Assembly (NCBI RefSeq): GCF_030246945.1
Contig: NZ_CP126742.1
Coordinates: 124,001 to 188,000 of the forward strand
From: Microbacterium sp. zg-Y1090
GTDB taxonomy: Bacteria > Actinomycetota > Actinomycetes > Actinomycetales > Microbacteriaceae
Length of the DNA: 64,000 nucleotides
Direction of reading: 5' to 3'
How positions within the stretch are numbered: position 1 is the first letter of the stretch; each line of letters opens with the position of its first letter. This document shows, one piece after another, positions 58,713 to 64,000 of this stretch. Under the pieces are notes generated by a model. That model had not been told where the DNA came from. It ran no database searches and worked only from the letters and a program-made list of their open reading frames with translations. Both the position numbers and the translations under genes were made by a program.

Positions 58713-58734
58713 CCTGCTGCCGCGGCAGCAGGTG
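58711..58734 (-). terminator. 24-bp perfect palindrome after the hypothetical gene, candidate terminator
   Basis: CACCTGCTGC-CGCG-GCAGCAGGTG is a perfect palindrome that can form a 10-bp stem with a CGCG loop, 12 nt after the stop of the 59340-58747 gene. It adjoins the TGGGGAG element, so a regulatory role is the alternative. Confidence 0.55.
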
Positions 58735-58746
58735 ACCTGGAGCGGG

Positions 58747-59340
58747 TCAGCTCGGGTCGAGGCGCAGCACGCCCGGGTCGCCGCCGACCGTGAGGTCATC
58801 GACGATCCGCAGGCTGCGAGCGAGGTCGTCCACCGCATCGATCACCGTGCCGAAGCGCTCGCGGTCGCCGCCGACGGCCGAGAGGGTCACGAGATGGGTG
58901 CCGGTGTCCCACGTGTACGAGGCGAACGGCGGGCTCGCCCCGTCGGGCGGGAGCGCCATGACGAGCTTCTCGCCGGCCCCGAGTGCGGGAGTGCGGAATG
59001 GCTCGGTGTCGTCGTACTCCATCGGCATCATCGCCCGGGCGGTGCGCAGCTGCGGCGTCGCCTCCTGGATCTGCGCCATGGCCACCAGCAGTCGCGGGTC
59101 GTCTTTCCACACCCACACCAGCACGCGACCGTCGGCCTTGCGCATGAGCAGCGGTGCCGCCTGGCTCATCGCCCACGCGGCGAAGCGCCCGCCGGGGCGC
59201 GCCTGGGCGCCCACCGCGGCGCCGGCCTGCTGCATCAGCATGCCGATCGCCGCCTTGCGGTGACGTCGGCCGCGCCATCCGAGTGAGCCCGTCACGGGCA
59301 CCCAGCGAACGGGGTCGGCGTCGGCGTGCAGTCGGGACAT
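58747..59340 (-). CDS. Hypothetical protein related in layout to WXG100-operon proteins
   Basis: A 197-residue protein of unknown function. The N-terminal third is basic and amphipathic (RHRKAAIGMLMQQAGAAVGA); a central strand (GRVLVWVWKDD) and a C-terminal FASYTWDTGTHLVTLSAVG then FGTVIDAVDDLARSLRIVDD follow. The final strand-helix ending is like those of the 55273 and 55860 proteins, and is common in Mog1/PsbP-like folds. It has its own leaderless promoter (59347-59352) and is upstream of, but separate from, the WXG100-like operon. Confidence 0.78.
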   Translation of the reverse strand: MSRLHADADPVRWVPVTGSLGWRGRRHRKAAIGMLMQQAGAAVGAQARPGGRFAAWAMSQAAPLLMRKADGRVLVWVWKDDPRLLVAMAQIQEATPQLRTARAMMPMEYDDTEPFRTPALGAGEKLVMALPPDGASPPFASYTWDTGTHLVTLSAVGGDRERFGTVIDAVDDLARSLRIVDDLTVGGDPGVLRLDPS

Positions 59341-59346
59341 GCCCCC

Positions 59347-59352
59347 AGCGTA
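59347..59352 (-). promoter_or_regulatory. -10 of a leaderless promoter for the 59340-58747 gene
   Basis: On the reverse strand TACGCT, 6 nt, then ATG at 59340. Confidence 0.55.
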
Positions 59353-59399
59353 GGCGGCGTCACGGGGCGTGATCTTGGGGGGCGCCCGGGTTGCTCGGG

Positions 59400-59405
59400 T
59401 AGAGT
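59400..59405 (+). promoter_or_regulatory. -10 of the glycosyltransferase operon
   Basis: TAGAGT with a predicted start near 59412 and a ~50-nt leader to GTG 59462. The promoter is divergent from 59347-59352. Confidence 0.5.
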
Positions 59406-59461
59406 GGGGCCGCCGCCGTCAGACCCGGGCGGCGCGACGCAGAGATAGGCAGCCACCCTCC

Positions 59462-60673
59462 GTGACTTCCCCCGCGACCCCCGAACCCGCGAAACCCGCC
59501 GTTCGTCGACCGCTGACCATCCTGATCGGATGCGACACCTTCGCCCCCGACGTCAATGGAGCAGCGCGCTTCGCCGAGCGCCTCGCCGCCGGCCTCGCCG
59601 CCCGTGGCCACGACGTGCATGTGGTGGCCCCCGGCCGCAAGTACAAGCGCGTCCCTGCCGCCACCGAGGTGATCGAGGGCGTGCCCCTCACGGTGCACCG
59701 CCTCCCGTCGGTGCGCTGGCCTCCGCACGACTGGCTGCGCTTCGTGTGGCCGTGGCGCTCCAAGCACTACGCGCGCAAGGTGCTGAGCGAGGTGCGTCCC
59801 GACGTGGTGCACATCCAGTCGCACATCGTCATCGGCCGCGGTCTCGCCCGCATCGCCACCCAGCGCGGCATCCCGGTCATCGCCACGAACCACGTCATGG
59901 CCGAGAACATCCTCGATTTCACGACGCTGCCGCCGCTGCTGGACAAGGTCATGCTGAAGGCCGCGTGGGACGACGCCGCCCGCACGTTCGCGCTGGCCCG
60001 CGCGGTCACGACCCCGACCCGTCGCGCGGCCGACTTCCTCGAGTCGACCATCGACGTCTCCGGCGTCATCCCGATCAGCTGCGGCATCGACGCGTCGAAC
60101 TACACCCCGCACCTGGCGCCCCGGGAGAACAACCGCATCCTGTTCGTCGGCCGCCTCACCAGCGAGAAGCACCTCGACACGCTGCTGCACGCGGTCACCA
60201 AGCTCGACCCCGCCCTGGACGTGACCGTCGACATCGTGGGCGGCGGCGACCAGCGCAAGGCGCTGGACGCGCTCACCGCGCAGCTGGGCCTCACCGACCG
60301 CGTGCGCTTCCATGGCCGGGTCGACGAGGACGAGCTGCGGTCGCTGTACACGCGTGCCAGCGTCTTCGCGATGCCGTCGATCGCCGAGCTGCAGTCCATC
60401 GCGACGATGGAGGCGATGGCGTCGGGTCTTCCCGTCGTCGCCGCCGATGCGCTCGCGCTGCCGCACCTCGTGCAGGACGGCGTCAACGGCTGGCTGTTCC
60501 GTCCGCGCGACGCCGACGACCTCGCGCTCAAGCTCACGCGCGTGCTCACCGCCGGGCCCGAGGAGCACCTCGCCATGCAGAAGGCGTCGCTGAAGGGCGT
60601 CGAGATCCACGACATCGCCCGCACGCTCGACACCTTCGAGGCGCTGTACCGGGGCGAGCCGGTCGAACCGTGA
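59462..60673 (+). CDS. GT4-family glycosyltransferase
   Basis: A 403-residue GT-B fold glycosyltransferase. The N-terminal domain opens ILIGCDTFAPDVNGAARFAE with the acceptor-site Gly; VHIQSHIVIGRGLARIA and ATNHVMAEN follow. The C-terminal GT4 domain has ILFVGRLTSEKHLDTLL, VDIVGGGDQRKALDALTA, VRFHGRVDEDEL, and FAMPSIAELQSIATMEAMAS (the EX7E donor-binding motif) then GLPVVAADALALPHLV. The NGAARFAERLA and HVMAENI segments resemble actinobacterial mannosyltransferases acting on lipid acceptors such as phosphatidylinositol mannosides or diacylglycerol glycolipids. Start GTG 59462; the second transferase overlaps by 4 nt. Confidence 0.92.
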   Translation: MTSPATPEPAKPAVRRPLTILIGCDTFAPDVNGAARFAERLAAGLAARGHDVHVVAPGRKYKRVPAATEVIEGVPLTVHRLPSVRWPPHDWLRFVWPWRSKHYARKVLSEVRPDVVHIQSHIVIGRGLARIATQRGIPVIATNHVMAENILDFTTLPPLLDKVMLKAAWDDAARTFALARAVTTPTRRAADFLESTIDVSGVIPISCGIDASNYTPHLAPRENNRILFVGRLTSEKHLDTLLHAVTKLDPALDVTVDIVGGGDQRKALDALTAQLGLTDRVRFHGRVDEDELRSLYTRASVFAMPSIAELQSIATMEAMASGLPVVAADALALPHLVQDGVNGWLFRPRDADDLALKLTRVLTAGPEEHLAMQKASLKGVEIHDIARTLDTFEALYRGEPVEP

Positions 60674-61827
60674 GCATGCCGGAGGCCGCCGCCAGCGGCA
60701 TCCGCCTGTTCTTCGACGCCCGCTACATCCGCACCGACTTCCACGACGGCATCAGCCGGTACTCGGCCGAACTGGCCGCGGCCGTGCACGCCGCCGCGCC
60801 CGCCCGCGCGGTGGAGCCGACCTTCCTCATCCACGATCCCGCGCAGCGCGCGCTGCTGCCCGATGGGGCGCAGACGCTGCTGATGCACGGGCCGACGTCG
60901 TGGCGGGAGCCGTTCGCAGCGCGCCACCTCAACCGGTTCGCCCCCGACGTGGTCTTCTCCCCGATGCAGACGCTCGGCTCGGCGGGGCGCCGGTTCCGGC
61001 TCATCCTCACCCTGCACGACACGATCTACTACCGGCACCGCACGCCCCCGCGCGACCTTCCCACCCCGGTGCGGGTGGGGTGGCGGCTGTTCCACCTCAG
61101 CTACGTGCCGCAGCGGCTCACGCTCGACGCAGCCGACGTCGTCGCCACCGTCAGCGAGACCAGCAGGCGCCAGTTCGCCGCCGTGCGCCTGACGAAGCGG
61201 CCGGTCGTGGTGATCCCCAACGCCCCGCAGCGGCTGGCGGAGCTGCTGCCCGGCGGTCAGGGCGACGTGCGCACCGACGGTCCCGTCCGCAACATCGTCT
61301 ACATGGGCTCGTTCATGCCCTACAAGAACGTCGAGACCCTCGTGCGGGCGATGCGGCTGCTGCCCGGTCGCACCCTGCATCTGCTCTCGCGGATCAGCCC
61401 CGCGCGCCGCGCGGAGCTGGAGGCGCTCGCGGGCGAGGGCTCCGTCGTGTTCCACGGCGGAGTGACGGATGCCGCCTACGCCGCGGCCCTGGCCGATCAC
61501 GCCGTGCTCGCCTCGACGAGCCTCGACGAAGGCTATGGGCTCCCGCTGGCCGAGGCCCTCGCGCTGGGTGTGCCGGCGGTCGTGACCGACATGGAGATCT
61601 TCCACGAGGTCGCCGGCGACGGCGCGATCTACGTCGACCCGCGAGACGAGCGCGCGGTCGCCGACGCGGTGAGCGCGCTCGACGACGTCGAGACGCGAGA
61701 CGCCGTGATCGCGGCGGGGACCGCGCACATCGCACGGTTCACCTGGCAACGCTCGGCCGGCATCCTGCTCGACACCGTGGCCGGGCTCGCGGCGCGCGGC
61801 CCGCGTCGCCGCGGGCGCCGGCGCTGA
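60670..61827 (+). CDS. GT4-family glycosyltransferase, second of operon
   Basis: A 385-residue GT4 glycosyltransferase. It begins RLFFDARYIRTDFHDGISRY, has VVFSPMQTLGS, LILTLHDTIYYRHRTPP, VATVSETSRRQF and VVVIPNAP in the acceptor domain, then NIVYMGSFMPYKNVETLVRA, VVFHGGVTDAAYAAALADHA and the donor-binding LDEGYGLPLAEALALGVPAV (EX7E). GTG 60670 overlaps the previous stop; ATG 60676 is possible. The C-terminus is Arg-rich (RGPRRRGRRR), suggesting membrane association. It probably adds a sugar to the product of the first enzyme in an envelope glycoconjugate. Confidence 0.92.
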   Translation: MSMPEAAASGIRLFFDARYIRTDFHDGISRYSAELAAAVHAAAPARAVEPTFLIHDPAQRALLPDGAQTLLMHGPTSWREPFAARHLNRFAPDVVFSPMQTLGSAGRRFRLILTLHDTIYYRHRTPPRDLPTPVRVGWRLFHLSYVPQRLTLDAADVVATVSETSRRQFAAVRLTKRPVVVIPNAPQRLAELLPGGQGDVRTDGPVRNIVYMGSFMPYKNVETLVRAMRLLPGRTLHLLSRISPARRAELEALAGEGSVVFHGGVTDAAYAAALADHAVLASTSLDEGYGLPLAEALALGVPAVVTDMEIFHEVAGDGAIYVDPRDERAVADAVSALDDVETRDAVIAAGTAHIARFTWQRSAGILLDTVAGLAARGPRRRGRRR

Positions 61828-61858
61828 CACCCCGTCGATCGTGGCGTTGCGCGCGGAC

Positions 61859-61975
61859 TCAGGGGAGACGGGTGGGGTCGGTCGGCACGCGGCGGTAGCC
61901 GTCGCGCCGAAGCTCGACGGCCGTCGCGACCAGCGCAGCGGCCGCGAGGGCGGTGATGATCAGAAGAGCGAACAT
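61859..61975 (-). CDS. 38-residue single-pass membrane microprotein
   Basis: A small open frame from ATG 61975 to TGA 61859 encodes MFALLIITALAAAALVATAV then a basic tail ELRRDGYRRVPTDPTRLP. The first 20 residues form one membrane helix and the tail would face the cytosol. TAGCTT (61983-61988, reverse strand) lies 7 nt upstream of the ATG, giving a leaderless transcript, and a perfect palindrome (62003-62018) overlaps its -35 region. I have an impression that short proteins with a DGYxRVPT tail recur in Microbacterium. It is divergent from the GlxA/AraC-type regulator. Function unknown. Confidence 0.6.
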   Translation of the reverse strand: MFALLIITALAAAALVATAVELRRDGYRRVPTDPTRLP

Positions 61976-61982
61976 GGCTGGA

Positions 61983-61988
61983 AAGCTA
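61983..61988 (-). promoter_or_regulatory. -10 of a leaderless promoter for the microprotein
   Basis: On the reverse strand TAGCTT, 7 nt, then ATG at 61975. Confidence 0.45.
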
Positions 61989-62002
61989 CGCCCGTGGGAA
62001 AA

Positions 62003-62018
62003 CTGCCACTAGTGGCAG
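62003..62018. promoter_or_regulatory. Perfect 16-bp palindrome midway between divergent starts
   Basis: CTGCCACTAGTGGCAG is centred at 62010.5, 35.5 nt from ATG 61975 and 36.5 nt from ATG 62047. It would overlap the -35 regions of both divergent leaderless promoters, so one bound dimer could control both. Confidence 0.7.
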
Positions 62019-62033
62019 GGCGGCGATCGCCCG

Positions 62034-62039
62034 TAGCAT
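62034..62039 (+). promoter_or_regulatory. -10 of a leaderless promoter for the GlxA/AraC-type regulator
   Basis: TAGCAT, 7 nt, then ATG at 62047. It overlaps the alternative ATG 62038, which argues against that start. Confidence 0.5.
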
Positions 62040-62046
62040 GACTGCC

Positions 62047-63021
62047 ATGAAGACGGTCGCGTGCATCGTGCAGCCGGGGTTCGCCCCCTTCGAGTTCGGA
62101 GTGGCCTGCGAGGCCTTCGGGTTGGACCGCAGCGATGACGGCATCCCGAACTTCGACTTCCGCATCGTCGCGGCCGAGCCCGGGGCGATTCCGTCGAAGA
62201 TGGGGTTCTCGATCAACGTCGAGCACGACCTGGCCTTCGCGTACGAGGCCGATCTCGTCGTGGTGTCGCCGGTGCCGCGCGAGTGGTGGGGGCGCGGTGA
62301 TGCGCGCGTGCTCGACGTCGTGCGGCGCGCCGTCGCACGCAAGGCCTGGGTGCTGAGCGTCTGCAGCGGATCCTTCGTGCTCGCCGAGGCGGGCGTGCTG
62401 GACGGCCGGCGCGCGACGACGCACTGGATGTACGCCGACGAGATGGCCCGCCGGTTCCCCCGCATCGAGGTCGACCCCGACGTGCTCTACGTGCAGGACG
62501 GCCGGATCATCACCAGCGCCGGCACCGCCGCGGGTCTCGACGCCTGTCTGCACCTGCTGCGTCAGGAGCTCGGCGCCGAGATGACCAACACGATCGCGCG
62601 ACGCATGGTGGTGCCACCGCAGCGCGACGGCGGTCAGGCGCAGTTCATCTCCCGGCCGCTGCCGATGGCGGCCAGCGACTCCCTCGCGCCGGTGAGCGAC
62701 TGGATGGTGGCGAACCTGCGCGAGGACCTCACCGTCGAGCAGCTCGCCGCCCGCGCCCACATGTCCCCCCGCACCTTCGCCCGCCGGTTCAAGGCCGACT
62801 TCGGCGCGACGCCGGCCGCGTGGCTGGGGCGCCAGCGGCTGATCCACGCGCAGCGGCTGCTGGAGCAGACCGACTTCGGGCTGGACCGCATCGCGACCGA
62901 GTCGGGATTCGGGTCCGCGGCGGTGCTGCGGCAGAACTTCGCGCGCACCCTCGGCATGACCCCGAGCGCCTACCGCTCGCGTTTCAGCTGCGCACGCGAC
63001 GCCGACGTCTCGGCAGCCTGA
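62047..63021 (+). CDS. GlxA-family transcriptional regulator (DJ-1/PfpI domain plus AraC HTH)
   Basis: A 324-residue two-domain regulator. The N-terminal DJ-1/PfpI-like domain (~1-180) has ACIVQPGFAPFEFGVACEAF and the nucleophile-elbow-like WVLSVCSGSFVLAEAGVLDG then RRATTHW, as in GlxA-type AraC proteins. The C-terminal AraC domain (~220-320) has two helix-turn-helix units: TVEQLAARAHMSPRTFARRF and IATESGFGSAAVLRQNFART, then LGMTPSAYRSRF. Ligand is unknown (the family responds to diverse metabolites). ATG 62047 is preferred over ATG 62038 because the TAGCAT -10 overlaps the latter. It is divergent from the microprotein and probably binds the palindrome at 62003-62018. Confidence 0.93.
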   Translation: MKTVACIVQPGFAPFEFGVACEAFGLDRSDDGIPNFDFRIVAAEPGAIPSKMGFSINVEHDLAFAYEADLVVVSPVPREWWGRGDARVLDVVRRAVARKAWVLSVCSGSFVLAEAGVLDGRRATTHWMYADEMARRFPRIEVDPDVLYVQDGRIITSAGTAAGLDACLHLLRQELGAEMTNTIARRMVVPPQRDGGQAQFISRPLPMAASDSLAPVSDWMVANLREDLTVEQLAARAHMSPRTFARRFKADFGATPAAWLGRQRLIHAQRLLEQTDFGLDRIATESGFGSAAVLRQNFARTLGMTPSAYRSRFSCARDADVSAA

Positions 63022-63072
63022 GCCGGTCGTGGCCCCGCAGTCCGCCGAGCGCGCCGCGTCTCGGCGGGCGGA

Positions 63073-64000
63073 TCACAAGGTGCACCTGGCGTCTGCCGGG
63101 GGCACCCTGAGATCGATCAGGTAGTCGGCGACAGCGCGGTCGACGCACGGGCTGATGCCCTGCAGGGCGATCGTGTGCCGTTCGCCTTCGACGGTCAACA
63201 GCGCAGATCCGAGCGACTCGGCGAGGCTGACGCCACCCTCGTACGGAGTGCTGGGGTCGCCGGTGATGGAGATGACGAGCGTGTCCGGCAGCCCTGTGAT
63301 GTCCTGCGCGTACGGGAACCCGAGGGTGGGAGCGGCGGGCCAGCCCTCGCATGCGTGACGGGTGCTGCCGATGACATCCTCGCCCGAGTCCAGCCAGGGG
63401 CTGATCGCGACGGCCTGAGCGCGTAGCTTCTCCTCCGCCGCGGGCGTCCGACGTTCCTCGTCCATGCAGTTGATCGCGAGGTTCGCGTCGAGGAACGTCG
63501 ACCAGGTGCCGTCGCTGCCTCGACCGGTGTAGAGGTCGTTGAGCGCGAGGAGCTGGTCTGCGCGACCCTCGTGCTTCAGTTGCGCGATGCCCGCGATCGC
63601 CGCATCCCAGCTCTCCTCCGCATACAGACTGCCGCCGACGCCGCCGATGACCTGATCGAAGGTGGCCGTGCGGCCTTCTCCGGCCGGAACGGGCTCATTC
63701 ACCAGGGGCTGCACCAGCTCCTGGAACATCCTCGTGGCCTGGTCCGGGTCGGAGCCGAGCGGACACTCGACGCTCTGCGCGCAGTAGGCGGCGACCTGCT
63801 CGAAGGAGCGCTGGAACCCGGAGAAGGTCGCCAGCCTCTGGCCTTCGCCATCCGCACGCGGGTCGACGGCCCCGTCGAGCACCAGGGCGCGGACCTTGTC
63901 CGGGAACTGCTCGGCGTAGACCGCCCCTAGCCGGGTCCCGTAGCTCATGCCGAAGAAGGTCAGCTTTTCGTCGCCGAGGACGGCGCGCAGCACGTCGAGA
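63073..64000 (-). CDS. Alpha/beta hydrolase, tripeptidyl aminopeptidase-like (partial, 5' end beyond window)
   Basis: The frame is open from the window edge to TGA at 63073, covering ~308 residues of the C-terminal part. It contains the nucleophile elbow GMSYGTRLGAVYAEQFPDKV, VLDGAVDPRADGEGQ, a helical cap with AYCAQSVECPLG, an AINCMDEE segment and HACEGWP, typical of the S33 tripeptidyl aminopeptidase family (SlpD/SlpE, TAP), then the C-terminal domain ITGDPSTPYEGG (acidic residue) and GERHTIALQGISPCVDRAVADY (catalytic His, disulfide Cys). Such enzymes are secreted or lipoprotein exopeptidases; the signal peptide lies outside the window. Cys pairs fit an exported protein. Confidence 0.9.
   Translation of the reverse strand, partial: LDVLRAVLGDEKLTFFGMSYGTRLGAVYAEQFPDKVRALVLDGAVDPRADGEGQRLATFSGFQRSFEQVAAYCAQSVECPLGSDPDQATRMFQELVQPLVNEPVPAGEGRTATFDQVIGGVGGSLYAEESWDAAIAGIAQLKHEGRADQLLALNDLYTGRGSDGTWSTFLDANLAINCMDEERRTPAAEEKLRAQAVAISPWLDSGEDVIGSTRHACEGWPAAPTLGFPYAQDITGLPDTLVISITGDPSTPYEGGVSLAESLGSALLTVEGERHTIALQGISPCVDRAVADYLIDLRVPPADARCTL

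Overview
The window is high-GC, densely packed DNA with many 4-nt ATGA/GTGA start/stop overlaps and many GTG starts. Gene content (Ig-like giant/MoxR/DUF58/transglutaminase/FHA/kinase cluster, DUF3516 helicase, QsdR-type TetR, WXG100-like proteins) and the recurring word GGATGC/GCATCC point to an actinobacterium of the Microbacteriaceae, most likely Microbacterium. That assignment is inference from content and style. I saw no rRNA, tRNA, CRISPR array, insertion sequence or prophage. Many genes start 6-7 nt after a TANNNT hexamer, which implies widespread leaderless transcripts.

Region 1 (1-6.8 kb) is a monocarboxylate uptake island: a CstA-type transporter with its small YbdD-like partner, a LytS/LytTR two-component pair, and a DUF485 plus sodium:solute symporter pair. 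Two 21-bp-spaced direct repeats upstream of cstA look like a LytTR operator. Region 2 (6.9-15.8 kb) holds single housekeeping genes: a DUF3516 helicase, a DUF1697 protein, a Gly-tailed membrane protein, recQ, an acyl-CoA oxidase-like enzyme and tag. Region 3 (15.8-29.8 kb) is one operon for a 2028-residue surface protein, a MoxR ATPase, a DUF58 protein, a transglutaminase-like membrane protein whose catalytic Cys is replaced, an FHA protein and a PASTA-less Ser/Thr kinase. Region 4 (29.8-38.1 kb) holds a degenerate resolvase-like protein, a Na+/H+ antiporter, a short UvrA-like ATPase, a repeat block, malate dehydrogenase, a zinc metallopeptidase and a prolyl aminopeptidase.

Region 5 (38.1-55 kb) is a CoA-thioester catabolic island. 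A thiolase/acyl-CoA dehydrogenase pair faces a TetR/thioesterase pair across a perfect operator palindrome. Next come an ACAD10-type phosphotransferase, an ACAD11-type dehydrogenase and an acyl-CoA ligase (+ strand), a five-gene Liv-type ABC transporter (- strand), and an SDR/TetR/quinone oxidoreductase/SDR operon (- strand). A shared ~20-bp palindrome sits in front of each of these last three transcription units. The set resembles the Pseudomonas putida levulinate/4-hydroxyacid (lva) pathway and is the best candidate for an undescribed regulon-pathway here.

Region 6 (55-59.3 kb) is a cluster of WXG100-like, LXG-like and small orphan proteins without a visible secretion ATPase. Its promoter shares a TGGGGAG-NN-CTCCCCA element, at nearly the same spacing, with the Region 3 operon. 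Region 7 (59.4-64 kb) has two glycosyltransferases, a 38-residue single-pass microprotein divergent from a GlxA/AraC regulator across a 16-bp palindrome, and a partial tripeptidyl-aminopeptidase-like hydrolase. Intergenic tandem repeats are unusually common: a 41-bp family at two loci in opposite orientation, a 28-bp family, a 20-bp family and a 22-bp family.
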